The notes: generated from the sequence alone by a model not told the origin. 64,000 nucleotides of DNA from Mangrovicella endophytica (GCF_002893625.1 NZ_PKMZ01000001.1:124001-188000); one strand, 5' to 3'; counted from the first letter of the stretch, positions 1 to 7,969 are shown. Program-made: numbers and translations.

Positions 1-1
1 C

Positions 2-34
2 CCGGCTTGCGCAAATCCCGATGCGATGTGCTAA
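2..34 (+). CDS. possible 3' end of an upstream gene (partial)
   Basis: The first bases are open in frame 2 and end at a TAA (32-34), 12 bp before the csgF ATG. In curli loci csgE commonly sits just before csgF, so this could be the csgE tail. Only ten codons are visible and no csgE motif can be recognised, so this is inference from position alone. Confidence 0.25.
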   Translation, partial: PACANPDAMC

Positions 35-46
35 CTCCACGCCAAG

Positions 47-562
47 ATGTTCACAGAGCGTCTGTCGCTGGGGGTTAGAGTCTTGAAAAAGCTGCAATTC
101 GTACTGGCCGCCTGGGGCGCGGTGATGAGCTGGACTGCTCCAGCTGGGGCAGGCGACCTCGTTTATACCCCGGTGAACCCCTCCTTCGGCGGCAACCCGC
201 TGAACTCCTCGCACCTGCTGGCGATCGCCAACGCCCAGCGGGATGCCACCGCGAGTGACGCAGATGACGGCGACGGTCTTTCATCCGGAGGCGGTTCGGG
301 GGGTGGCGGTTCAAGCAACAGCCAGGCCGACCTCTTCGTAAGCCAGCTGCAGGGGCGTCTTCTTTCCGCGCTCGCCTCCCAGGTCACGGAGGCAATCTTC
401 GGCGAGAATCCTCAGGATCAGGGTACGGTCAGGTTCGGTGACACGACAGTCACCTTCGATCGCACGCTCGACTCCATCCGGCTGACCATTGCGAATGGTC
501 TCGACGGGACGGTCACCGAGATCGTCGTACCGCAGCTCGTCACTTCTTCCAGCCTGAACTGA
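47..562 (+). CDS. csgF: curli assembly factor CsgF
   Basis: CsgF is secreted to the cell surface, binds the CsgG pore and couples curlin export to nucleation. The product is 171 aa. A signal peptide is followed by a mature N-terminus starting near DLVYTPVNPSFGGNP, the conserved CsgF segment that inserts into the CsgG channel. The middle (about residues 70-95) is a Gly/Ser-rich linker, and the C-terminal part (about 95-165) fits the CsgF neck/head. The ATG at 47 gives a long n-region before the Lys-Lys pair; a TTG at 83 would give a more classical signal peptide beginning LKKLQF (159 aa), and neither has a strong ribosome binding site. csgG follows 58 bp downstream, so the two are probably co-transcribed. 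Family assignment is firm; the start is not. Confidence 0.9.
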   Translation: MFTERLSLGVRVLKKLQFVLAAWGAVMSWTAPAGAGDLVYTPVNPSFGGNPLNSSHLLAIANAQRDATASDADDGDGLSSGGGSGGGGSSNSQADLFVSQLQGRLLSALASQVTEAIFGENPQDQGTVRFGDTTVTFDRTLDSIRLTIANGLDGTVTEIVVPQLVTSSSLN

Positions 563-620
563 TCCGCATCGCGCTTCCGGAAAAGGGGATCCGGCAAGCG
601 TAAGCGTTCCGAGGGGAAAC

Positions 621-1826
621 ATGCCGATGTCGATCTGGCCGCGACTGAGCTCGCGACTTGCCGTTATAACTGTGTCCGCCGCCCTCTTACCGATGGCCGG
701 CTGCGTGACCAAGGAGGCCGCGATCGATGCCGCGCCCGTGGTCGCGCCCGTTTCCCAGCCCAATGACGATCTCCGGCGCATTCCGCCGCCGAGCGAGAAG
801 ACGGTTGTCGCCGTCTATGACTACGAAGATCTCACCGGGCAGTTCAAAGAGCGTGAGAACGTCCAGTCGCTGTCGCGTGCCGTGACCCAGGGCGGCGCGG
901 CCATGCTGATCCAGGCCTTGCAGGATGCCGGCGAGCGCCGCTGGTTCACGGTGCTGGAGCGCAAGGAGCTCGACGATCTCCTGAAGGAGCGCCAGATCGT
1001 CACCGAGATGCGGCGTCTCTACCGCAACGAGACGCAGATCGACGCCTCGGTGATCCCGCCGCTGCTGCATGCCAACATCATTATCGAAGGCGGCATCATC
1101 GGCTACGACACCAACATCATGACGGGCGGCGCGGGTGCCGGCTTCCTCGGCATCACCGGCGACACCAAGTACATCCAGGATGTCGTCACCGTGACGCTGC
1201 GGGCCGTGTCCACCAAGACGGGCGAGGTCTTGAGCACGATCACGGTCCGCAAGGCGGTCGCCTCCTATTCGCTGCAGGGCGGCGCCTTCCGTTACGTGAA
1301 ACTCAATCACCTGCTGCAGGCAGAGGTCGGCGTGACCTACAACGAGCCCAAGCAGATCGCCGTGCAGTCGGCGATCGAGAAGGCCGTGGAAGCCCTGATC
1401 GTCGAAGGGTCAGAGCTGGGGATCTGGAGCTTCCAGGATAAGCAGGCGGGCCAGGCCTATATCGATGCCTACCGCACCGAGGAATATGGCGACAGGCTCA
1501 CCGCCGCGGCACAGAACGTACCGCCGCCGGCGACGCGGGATGCTGCCAGTACCGTGCAGACAGTGCCGGCCGCAGCACCGCAGGTGACGCAGCGCGTCAT
1601 CCGCGGACCGGTCCGCCAGCCGGCGACGACGGGTGTGACGACGCAGCCGTCCAGACAGCAGAATCTGCGACAGTTGCCTGGCGTTCCGGGCAACGCGCCA
1701 ATCCAGCGCCAGATCCAGGAGCAGGCACCGCGGCAGCTGCCGCCGGCGCCCGCGCCGAACGAAGGTGCCGTCGGCTCCAACGAGCCGCGCGAGAAGACGA
1801 CCCGGGTGGCCGCCAGCGTCACCTGA
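621..1826 (+). CDS. csgG: curli secretion pore lipoprotein CsgG
   Basis: CsgG forms the nonameric outer-membrane channel through which curlins are secreted. The product is 401 aa; a GAGGGGAAAC ribosome binding site precedes the ATG. A lipobox ends at Cys28 (MAGC). The CsgG domain spans about residues 50-290 and keeps family landmarks: DLTGQFK, the IIEGGIIGYD segment, the SYSLQGGAFR strand and the YNEP motif. Unlike the 277-aa E. coli protein, it carries about 110 extra residues at the C-terminus, rich in Pro, Gln, Ala and Arg, predicted disordered. The loop corresponding to the E. coli constriction (Tyr51, Asn55, Phe56) reads KERENVQSLS, so the aromatic constriction residues appear replaced. 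The gene sits between csgF and a LuxR-type regulator. Confidence 0.95.
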   Translation: MPMSIWPRLSSRLAVITVSAALLPMAGCVTKEAAIDAAPVVAPVSQPNDDLRRIPPPSEKTVVAVYDYEDLTGQFKERENVQSLSRAVTQGGAAMLIQALQDAGERRWFTVLERKELDDLLKERQIVTEMRRLYRNETQIDASVIPPLLHANIIIEGGIIGYDTNIMTGGAGAGFLGITGDTKYIQDVVTVTLRAVSTKTGEVLSTITVRKAVASYSLQGGAFRYVKLNHLLQAEVGVTYNEPKQIAVQSAIEKAVEALIVEGSELGIWSFQDKQAGQAYIDAYRTEEYGDRLTAAAQNVPPPATRDAASTVQTVPAAAPQVTQRVIRGPVRQPATTGVTTQPSRQQNLRQLPGVPGNAPIQRQIQEQAPRQLPPAPAPNEGAVGSNEPREKTTRVAASVT

Positions 1827-1859
1827 CCGGATCAAGCGCAATGAGGGGGAAGGGGTAGA

Positions 1860-1879
1860 GCGAAGGTCATGACCTTCGC
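1860..1879. promoter_or_regulatory. 20-bp perfect palindrome upstream of the response regulator
   Basis: The arms GCGAAGGTCA and TGACCTTCGC form an uninterrupted 20-bp palindrome, 33 bp after the csgG stop and 45 bp before the regulator start. A 20-bp dyad suits a dimeric regulator such as a LuxR-type protein. It could also fold in RNA as an 8-bp hairpin, but no T-run follows, so a simple intrinsic terminator is less likely. Confidence 0.45.
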
Positions 1880-1924
1880 TTAGGTGCGCGGCGTTCGCCC
1901 GCACGGCAGGGAGGATGGTCTCGC

Positions 1925-2710
1925 ATGCCTGATCGCAAGGTGCCGATGCCGGTCAAGCTATTGGTCGCCGAGGGACATGCGCTGTTTCGGGCCGGCTTGC
2001 GTTTCCTGCTGCAGGAATTGGCAGTGGAAGTCGAGCTGCACGAGGCGGCCGACGCCGGCGAGCTGCGCAAGGCGCTCAGCGCCGCCCGCTTCGATCTCGT
2101 GCTTGTGGATCAGCTGATCGCAGGGCCTGACGCCATGCTGTCGATCCGCGACATCTGCGAGCGCGCCGAAGGCGCGCCCGTCGCGGTGCTCTCCGGCATC
2201 GATGATCCAAACTTGATCCGTGCCGCCCTGGACGACGGAGCGGCCGGATTTATTCCGAAGAACTCGTCGCCCCGCGTCATGATACAGGCCCTGCGCCTGA
2301 TCCTCGCGGGCGGCATCTATTTGCCGCCGGTGATCCTGTCGCTGCTGCCGCGCACGATACGTGAGGAAAAGCTGGACGGGCGTCGCACCGCTCTAACCGC
2401 GCGCCAGCAGGAGGTCTGGAGCCACCTTGCACGCGGCGCTTCGAACAAGCAGATCGCGCGCGTCCTTGCCCTTTCGGAGGGTGCGGTGAAGGCTCATGTG
2501 GCGGGGCTTCTGCGTCTGCTCGGCGCCCGCAACCGGACGGAAGCGCTGGTGCGGGCCCAGGAGGCCGGCTGGAGCGATGCCGAGGCTGCTCAGCGCATTG
2601 AGGTTTCGGGCAACGGCCAGGCCGGCTTCACCCCTGCATCGAATCCGGTGTCGCTCCGGGAAGCCGAACCGAAAATGTCGAGCCCACGCCCGGAAACGAG
2701 CGGACGCTGA
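1925..2710 (+). CDS. LuxR/NarL-type response regulator with an atypical receiver
   Basis: Predicted DNA-binding response regulator of 261 aa. Residues 10-130 form a receiver domain: Asp62 (LVLVDQ) is the predicted phosphoacceptor, Ser90 and Lys112 fit the switch residues. The usual acidic pair after strand 1 reads VAEGHAL (Glu16-Gly17 instead of Asp-Asp), so one Mg-binding acid is missing. Residues about 150-207 form a LuxR helix-turn-helix (TARQQEVWSHLARG, then SNKQIARVLALSEGAVKAHV). A 55-residue tail without recognisable fold follows. The gene lies between csgG and the first curlin gene, making it a candidate CsgD-like curli regulator (inference). Its last 83 bp overlap the 3' end of the opposite-strand kinase gene. 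Met8 at 1946 is an alternative start. Confidence 0.85.
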   Translation: MPDRKVPMPVKLLVAEGHALFRAGLRFLLQELAVEVELHEAADAGELRKALSAARFDLVLVDQLIAGPDAMLSIRDICERAEGAPVAVLSGIDDPNLIRAALDDGAAGFIPKNSSPRVMIQALRLILAGGIYLPPVILSLLPRTIREEKLDGRRTALTARQQEVWSHLARGASNKQIARVLALSEGAVKAHVAGLLRLLGARNRTEALVRAQEAGWSDAEAAQRIEVSGNGQAGFTPASNPVSLREAEPKMSSPRPETSGR

Positions 2711-3344
2711 TCGACAGGCCCGCGTGCCGCGCGACGGCGTTGGCGACGGCAAGACCGATGCCGAGGCCCTGAATTCCTAAGTCGATCGTCTCGTCGTCCC
2801 TGCTCAGCGGACGGAAACTCGTCGGCGCCCGCGCGGCCGGAAAGCCGGGCCCGCTATCGATAACCCTGAGGTCGAGATCGGCGCCGCAGCGGCGGCAGCC
2901 GACGAGAACACGCCTGCCTGGCGAAAAGCAGATCGCGTTGATGATCAAGTTGCGCAAGATGATCTCCAGCGCCAATGCATCCCCGACATAGGCCGCATCG
3001 GATGCGACCATCCGCAGGTCGACCTCCTGGTCGGCGGCAAGCGCCGCGACCTCGAGCGAGAGTCGCTGGAAGATGTCCCTGATGAGCGAGCGCCCCTGCA
3101 GATGTCTTGCCAGCACATGGTGAGCCCTGACGAGGTCGAGCAGGGACGCGACGCGGCGGCGCAGCTGCATCAACCCGGCGCGCGCCTCCGCCGCAATGGC
3201 CGCGGCGCTGTCCGGCGCACGTCCCGCAACGCCGACAAGCAAAGCAACGGCGTCGACGGGCTCATAGATTTGCCTGGCGATCGCATCGAGATTTTGCTGC
3301 GTCACCAATATGCCGTCAGACATTCTCTTGCTCGTGTCCGCCAC
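2628..3344 (-). CDS. sensor-less, degenerate histidine kinase-like protein
   Basis: Predicted cytoplasmic ATPase of the histidine kinase family (238 aa from GTG 3344; ATG 3323 is an alternative giving 231 aa). There is no transmembrane or sensory domain. The N-terminal helical segment resembles a dimerisation domain, but the spot where the phosphoacceptor His would sit reads ARQIYEP, with Arg24 aligning with the His. The C-terminal ATPase domain looks intact: N-box EIILRNLIINAI (about 127-138), G1 box DSGPGF, G2 box GLGIGLAVANAV. It may regulate by binding rather than phosphotransfer, or may rely on a nonaligned His (His75/His76). It converges on and overlaps the adjacent response regulator gene, so the two probably act together (inference). 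Confidence 0.75.
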   Translation of the reverse strand: MADTSKRMSDGILVTQQNLDAIARQIYEPVDAVALLVGVAGRAPDSAAAIAAEARAGLMQLRRRVASLLDLVRAHHVLARHLQGRSLIRDIFQRLSLEVAALAADQEVDLRMVASDAAYVGDALALEIILRNLIINAICFSPGRRVLVGCRRCGADLDLRVIDSGPGFPAARAPTSFRPLSRDDETIDLGIQGLGIGLAVANAVARHAGLSISVRSFPGVGSTFSVRLPGATPDSMQG

Positions 3345-3434
3345 GATTCTTTAGAACGGAGTTCGTGGGCTTCGTTAATCTAAACGCTATCATCGATCCT
3401 GCGGCGGACCAGCGAAACAAGGTCTGAAGCCAGA

Positions 3435-4031
3435 GCTTCATGGCGTGACCGACAGACCCTTCGATCTGACTTCCGGTCCAACGGCTAGGCCATTCGGCTG
3501 GAGCGTCGTCATAGTCCGCCTTTCGGACCTTCCTAGGACCGCCTCTCAACCCTGGCTGTAATCCGGCAAGAAGCTGATAAAGATAGGAAAAATCGTTATC
3601 TCTGAGCATCGGGAACGTCTTATCGCCTCTCCCTTGCTCCGAGCCTCCTCCGAGGCCGCACGGGGCTGGCTTAACGTTACCGAGCGGTCACTGAGCTGCG
3701 TCCGTGGCGGCCAATTGACCGTGCGATGGCCGATCTCCTATAGCTTAATAAGCCGTTAACGCCGCCGGGCTGGGAGGCCCGCTGCAAGTAACGGTGGGGG
3801 AGTAGGCAAGAACAAGGACAGTCCGGATTCGCGGTGTGGGCCGATGGGTCTGCGCACGATGGCGGCTTGTCTGGCGCTCGCCGAGGGGCGCTCCCGTCCT
3901 GTTTCGACCGCATTCTTCACGGGCGAAGGTGCGTCGTCTTCGAACGGAGCCGAGTGGTCGTCGGACGACCGGCCCGATTTCAGATCAACGAAACCGCGGC
4001 GCGAAGCTTTGCGGGGGCAAGGATTTTACGG
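3435..4031 (+). repeat. upstream copy 1 of a duplicated curlin promoter/leader block
   Basis: This 597-bp noncoding stretch aligns with 5820-6412 upstream of the second curlin gene. Shared blocks in the same order include GCTTCATGGC (3435), TTAACGTTACCG (3671), AATTGACC, TATAGCTTAAT, CCGTTAACGCCG, GCAAGTAACGGTG, TCGCCGAGGGGCGCTC, CGGGCGAAGGTG, CGGAGCCGAGTGGT and ACCGCGGCGCGA. The distance from GCTTCATGGC to TAACGTTA is 237 bp in both copies. It represents the noncoding part of a tandem duplication of about 2.4 kb. No convincing gene is visible in it. Confidence 0.8.
3672..3744 (+). promoter_or_regulatory. predicted curlin promoter 1
   Basis: The palindrome TAACGTTA (3672-3679) lies 35 bp before a -35-like TTGACC (3715-3720), an 18-bp spacer and a -10-like TATAGC (3739-3744). 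The same elements with identical spacing recur at 6057-6129. Further TAACG motifs follow at about 3756 and 3786. The predicted transcription start near 3751 implies a leader of about 280 nt before the curlin ATG at 4032. Start site and sigma factor are inferred. Confidence 0.65.
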
Positions 4032-5570
4032 ATGATCAGCTTCAAGAAGATGCTTCTCGCGGCCACGGCTGTCGGCCTGGTTTCGGCATCAGGCGCCGCC
4101 TACGCCGGCAGCAACGACACCGATGTTCGCCAGAACGGCAACGAGAACCGCGCTCGCGTCGTGCAGAATGGCCAAAACAACCGCGCCGGCAGCAACAGCG
4201 TCGGACCGACCTACAACCACCGCGTCCAGCAGAACGGCGACCACAACGAGTTTACCGCGACACAGACGGGTGCCGCGAACAAGATCGCGACCGGTTCGCC
4301 GTTCAGTGGCCAGAGCGGTGTCGTTCAGCAGGGCGCCTACAACAAGATCACCATCGACCAGTCCTCGTCCGCCAACACCGCCGAGACGGTCAACGGCAAC
4401 TACGTCTATACGGTGAAGCAGACCAGCGCCGCCACTGCGACGGCCGCCACGAACGAGCTGACCGTCAACCAGAGCGCCGGCACCTCGTCGCCGGCGAACT
4501 TCGTCCGGCACCGGATCGAGCGCGTCACGCAGACCCACACCGGCGGCACCAAAAACGCCATCACCGTGACGCAGCGCGGCGCGGACTCGGCTAACAATCA
4601 GTCCGGCAACAACATCAACGTATTGTCCCAGAATGGCGCCGGCAACACCGCCACGGTGACGCAGGATGGCAAACGCAACTTCGTCAGCGAATTGTCGCAG
4701 ACCGGTTCGGACAACACGTCCAGCCTGTCCTTTACCGGCAACTCGAATGGCTCGGGCTCCCTCGCGGGCGTCGCCGCGGCGGCGGGCGCGGCGGCGAGCA
4801 AAGTTCTGCAGAACGGCTCCGGCAACATCGCCAACATCTCGGCGACGGGCGACAGCAACCAGTTCGGTGTGAACCAGAGCGGCACGACCAACACGGTCGG
4901 CACGCTCGTCATCACCGGCAGCCGCAACGAACTCGGTGTCAAGCAGAACGGGTCGACCAACGTCGCGACCCTCGGCGTCATCGCCGGCAGCGACAACCAG
5001 GTCGGCATCAACCAGAATGGCACTAATACTCTGTCGCTCGACCTCTACGCCTCGAGCGGCCTCAACGACGTGTCGGTTACGCAGGACGGCACCAACGATG
5101 CCGACATCGATGTCACCGGCAACTCGAATGCGGTAACGCTCGGACAGGGCCTGAACGGCGGCAGCGGCGGCTTCAACACGGCCGACCTCGATGTCGTCGG
5201 TGACAGCAACATCCTCAACGTCCAGCAGGCCGGCGGTCTGGTGGGCAGCAAGAACAGCGCGACCGTCTCGATCACCGGCAGCAACAACAACACGTCGGCC
5301 TTCAACACGGCCTTCTTCGGTACGACCTCGCTGACGCCCGGCAGCATCACGCAGACCGGCAACGGCAACAGCGTGAACCTGACGGTCGGCGGTGCGGCCA
5401 ACGCGGACAACAACACGTTCGCGTTCAGCCAGACCGGCGGCAACAGCAACAGCATCACCGGCGCGGTGAACGGCAGCGGCAATCAGGCACTGGTGGTCCA
5501 GGTCGGTTCGTCGAACATCACCAACTTCTCGCAGACGGGCAGCCAGAACTTCGTCAGCGTCAACCAGTAA
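4032..5570 (+). CDS. curlin-repeat amyloid subunit 1
   Basis: Secreted amyloid subunit of 512 aa. The ATG at 4032 is preceded by AAGGA with 8-nt spacing and opens a clear signal peptide (MISFKKMLLAATAVGLVSAS, cleavage near AYA-GSN); the open frame upstream to 3834 is not coding. The mature chain is built almost wholly of curlin-type repeats of about 22 aa with the pattern Q-x-G-x-x-N-x(6)-Q, such as VRQNGNENRARVVQ and VQQNGDHNEFTATQ. It is several times longer than E. coli CsgA (151 aa), with roughly 20 repeats. It is colinear with the next curlin (6413-7867) and shares a C-terminal module (FAFSQ, GNQA, FSQ) with it and two others. It has its own promoter and an intrinsic terminator. Confidence 0.9.
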   Translation: MISFKKMLLAATAVGLVSASGAAYAGSNDTDVRQNGNENRARVVQNGQNNRAGSNSVGPTYNHRVQQNGDHNEFTATQTGAANKIATGSPFSGQSGVVQQGAYNKITIDQSSSANTAETVNGNYVYTVKQTSAATATAATNELTVNQSAGTSSPANFVRHRIERVTQTHTGGTKNAITVTQRGADSANNQSGNNINVLSQNGAGNTATVTQDGKRNFVSELSQTGSDNTSSLSFTGNSNGSGSLAGVAAAAGAAASKVLQNGSGNIANISATGDSNQFGVNQSGTTNTVGTLVITGSRNELGVKQNGSTNVATLGVIAGSDNQVGINQNGTNTLSLDLYASSGLNDVSVTQDGTNDADIDVTGNSNAVTLGQGLNGGSGGFNTADLDVVGDSNILNVQQAGGLVGSKNSATVSITGSNNNTSAFNTAFFGTTSLTPGSITQTGNGNSVNLTVGGAANADNNTFAFSQTGGNSNSITGAVNGSGNQALVVQVGSSNITNFSQTGSQNFVSVNQ

Positions 5571-5600
5571 CCGCCGAGCGAAGCTCCGACCGACCATTGA

Positions 5601-5637
5601 GGCCAGCGGTGGGTTTTCACCCGCCGCTGGCCTTTTT
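5601..5637 (+). terminator. intrinsic terminator after curlin 1
   Basis: A 14-bp stem (GGCCAGCGGTGGGT pairing with ACCCGCCGCTGGCC, with one G-U pair) and a short T-rich loop are followed directly by TTTTT. It lies 30 bp after the curlin 1 stop codon and separates that gene from the second unit. Confidence 0.85.
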
Positions 5638-5819
5638 CGTTTTGCGCGCTACGGAGGCAACTTGTTGGAGAACATCCGCATGTAAAGCGGGTGGCTTGCG
5701 GCAAATCGTCTTGTCATGCGGAGCAGATATATTGGGTGGAAGCTCGTCGTAGCGGATTTTCAACCCGGAACCGATTCGCGGTATTCTTGTGGCCGAGCGA
5801 TCCGGATTCCGAGTGCCAT

Positions 5820-6412
5820 GCTTCATGGCATAACCGACTGGCCACCGTCAGATTGGTTTAGCCAGACGGCCTAGTCGTTCGGCCCGCCCCGCATCCATCA
5901 GCGTCTTTTGGACATAGCGGGCGCTGCAGCGGTTGCTCGGTAGATGTAAGGTAAGTAGCTGATCTATTAGGCACAAAATCCATATCGCGGACGCTCGAGG
6001 GCGGTGGTCTTGCGGGTTGATCCGAGGCCCGGGCCAGCCGAGGCAGACTGGACACTTAACGTTACCGGTGGGTCATCAAGCTCTGTGCGCCGCTGGCAAT
6101 TGACCCTCCATCGGCCGGTCTTCTATAGCTTAATCAGCCGTTAACGCCGCTGGCCAGAAAAGCCGGCAGCAAGTAACGGTGAGGGTGAGGCAAGAACTGA
6201 CAACGAGCCGACGTCGCAACGCAGAGCGTCCAGCCTGCGGCCGAAGGCGGCTTGCTCGATGTATCGCCGAGGGGCGCTCTCGTTCGCATCGATCCGTCCT
6301 TCGCGGGCGAAGGTGGATCACACGGAGCCGAGTGGTGACGGGACTACCGGTTCAACACGGACTTTAACGAGACCGCGGCGCGACGCCGGGCAGTTTTTAG
6401 AGGGTGCAACCA
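5820..6412 (+). repeat. upstream copy 2 of a duplicated curlin promoter/leader block
   Basis: This noncoding block precedes the second curlin gene and aligns with 3435-4031 over its full length, with the strongest identity around the predicted promoter and in the last 160 bp. The total gap between genes (5571-6412) is 842 bp; apart from the terminator and this block I see nothing else in it. A shared noncoding leader that outlasts duplication suggests a role in transcription or mRNA control. Confidence 0.8.
6057..6129 (+). promoter_or_regulatory. predicted curlin promoter 2
   Basis: TAACGTTA (6057-6064), TTGACC (6100-6105), an 18-bp spacer and TATAGC (6124-6129) match the copy at 3672-3744 in sequence and spacing. 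GTTAACGCCGC and GTAACGGTG follow downstream as in copy 1. The predicted leader is about 275 nt before the ATG at 6413. Confidence 0.65.
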
Positions 6413-7867
6413 ATGGCGCATTTCAAGACGATCCTCCTTGCGGCGACGGCCCTGACCGTGATCGCAGGTGCGGCTCACGCGGCCGATAACGATTCTGCCG
6501 GCAACAAGTCCTACATCTACCAGGGCACGTTCGACGGCTCGGTCTCGCGTGACAACACGGCGGCGATCGACCAGAGCGCCGGAACAGACAATGAGGCCGG
6601 CAACGCCGCGCAGAATCTCCTGCAGCACGGCCAGGAGAACAAGATCTCCGTCACGCAGTCCGGCAGCAGCAACGATGTGGGCCTGACCGGCGACGGCGTC
6701 GAGCAGTACGGCTACCGCAACACGCTGACGATCTCGCAAACCTCGAACTCCAATGTCGTCGGCGAGGTGATCCAGCGCGCCGGAAACCGTTCTGGCATCA
6801 CGCCGAGGGCGCTGGCGATCGCGAACACCGACTCCAACGCCGTGCAGGTCACGCAGGGCGGCACGGGCGGCAACACCGTGGAGTCGGTGAAGCAGACCAA
6901 GGACCGTCCGGGCGACGCGAATGCGACGACGATCAACCAGACCGGCGGTAACAACCGCGTTGCCAAGGTCGAGCAGACAGGCGCGGGGAACAACGCCAAC
7001 CTGACCTTTTCGGGTTCCAGCAACGGCCGCGGCCTGCTGACCGGCGTTGCCAGCGTCGGCGCCGCCAGCAGCTCGGTTTCCCAGTCCGGCACCGGCAACG
7101 CGGCCAGCCTGAACGTCACGGGGTCGCAGAACCAGTTCGGCATCTCGCAGACGGGCACCAGCAACACGGTCGGCCAGCTGACGATCACCGGCACCGCCAA
7201 CGAACTCGGCATCCTGCAGAACGGTGACACCAACGTGGTTGCGCTTGGCACCGTGGATGGCAACGACAACCAGATCGGGCTCCAGCAGTACGGCACAAAC
7301 ACCGCGACGGTGAACGTGCGCGGCGCCCAGAGCAACAAGAACGACGTGTCGGTCTACCAGAACGGCACTAACACGGCTTCGCTCACGATCGGCTCCGTCG
7401 GCGGCGCTTCCGACAACGCCTTCACGCTATCGCAGACCGACTTCAACAGCGCGACGCTCGTCGTGAAGGCCGGCAACTCCAACCAGCTCAACGTCACCCA
7501 GTCGGGCAGCTCCGTCGGCAGTGAAAACTCGGCGACCGTCAACATCTGGGGCAGCTTCAACAACGCCGGCAGCTTCGGCGCCAATGATGCCGGCTCCATC
7601 GGCCTCACCGCCGGCAATCTGATCCAGTCGGGCTCGGGCAACAGCATCGCCATGACCGTCGGCCTCACGGACGCCTCGAACGGCAATCTGTTCGCTTTCA
7701 AGCAGAACGGCTCGAACAACTCGATCACCGGCTCGATCGACGGCAACAACGGCGCCGGCACCGGCCTCAGCACCGGCAACCAGGTTGCCGTGCTGCAGAC
7801 CGGCAACGGCAACAGCACGACTTTCGCGCAGGTCGGCTCGGGCAACGTCATCGGCGTCCAGCAGTAA
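6413..7867 (+). CDS. curlin-repeat amyloid subunit 2
   Basis: Secreted amyloid subunit of 484 aa, paralogous to the preceding curlin. The ATG at 6413 is chosen over GTG 6404 because AGAGGGTG sits 7 nt before it and it opens a clean signal peptide (MAHFKTILLAATALTVIAGA, cleavage near AHA-ADN). Curlin repeats fill the mature protein (SVTQSGSSNDVG, GISQTGTSNTVG, GILQNGDTN). Its middle section is colinear with curlin 1 (QFGISQ / QFGVNQ, NELGILQ / NELGVKQ, NQIGLQQ / NQVGINQ), showing gene duplication with drift. The last 60 residues carry the shared FAFKQ...GNQVAV...FAQ module. Read-through into the next curlin 102 bp downstream is possible. Confidence 0.9.
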   Translation: MAHFKTILLAATALTVIAGAAHAADNDSAGNKSYIYQGTFDGSVSRDNTAAIDQSAGTDNEAGNAAQNLLQHGQENKISVTQSGSSNDVGLTGDGVEQYGYRNTLTISQTSNSNVVGEVIQRAGNRSGITPRALAIANTDSNAVQVTQGGTGGNTVESVKQTKDRPGDANATTINQTGGNNRVAKVEQTGAGNNANLTFSGSSNGRGLLTGVASVGAASSSVSQSGTGNAASLNVTGSQNQFGISQTGTSNTVGQLTITGTANELGILQNGDTNVVALGTVDGNDNQIGLQQYGTNTATVNVRGAQSNKNDVSVYQNGTNTASLTIGSVGGASDNAFTLSQTDFNSATLVVKAGNSNQLNVTQSGSSVGSENSATVNIWGSFNNAGSFGANDAGSIGLTAGNLIQSGSGNSIAMTVGLTDASNGNLFAFKQNGSNNSITGSIDGNNGAGTGLSTGNQVAVLQTGNGNSTTFAQVGSGNVIGVQQ

Positions 7868-7891
7868 GGTCAGCCGAGAGCATCCAGACGA

Positions 7892-7917
7892 GCGGTCGGG
7901 CCAGTCGGCCCGACCGC
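7892..7917 (+). terminator. strong stem-loop between curlins 2 and 3
   Basis: An 11-bp perfect inverted repeat (GCGGTCGGGCC / GGCCCGACCGC) with an AGTC loop lies 24 bp after the curlin 2 stop. No T-run follows immediately (a TTTT occurs a few bases on), so it may attenuate or stabilise mRNA rather than terminate fully. Confidence 0.5.
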
Positions 7918-7969
7918 ACCGGCTTTTCGGCCCACGCAGCGGGCCCGAACTCATGAGGCACGGCGGATC

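Noticed and set aside
3316-3609. 97-aa minus-strand frame upstream of the kinase gene
   Set aside because: It overlaps the kinase start and the duplicated noncoding block, lacks a ribosome binding site, and the second copy of the block does not preserve the frame.
3836-4031. Possible leader peptide conserved in both curlin leaders (RGA...SRAKV...TEPSG...TTG)
   Set aside because: Similar short peptides can be read in both copies, but DNA-level duplication explains it. The frames differ in start and end and no ribosome binding site is evident.
4089-5597. 502-codon minus-strand frame opposite curlin 1 (similar cases opposite curlins 2 and 3)
   Set aside because: It is a shadow of the repetitive curlin coding sequence. 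It has no signal peptide or domain and its composition follows the reverse complement of the repeats.
3400-6412. Insertion-sequence remnant in the curlin upstream regions
   Set aside because: The two copies match because of tandem duplication. No terminal inverted repeats, target-site duplication or transposase fragment could be seen.
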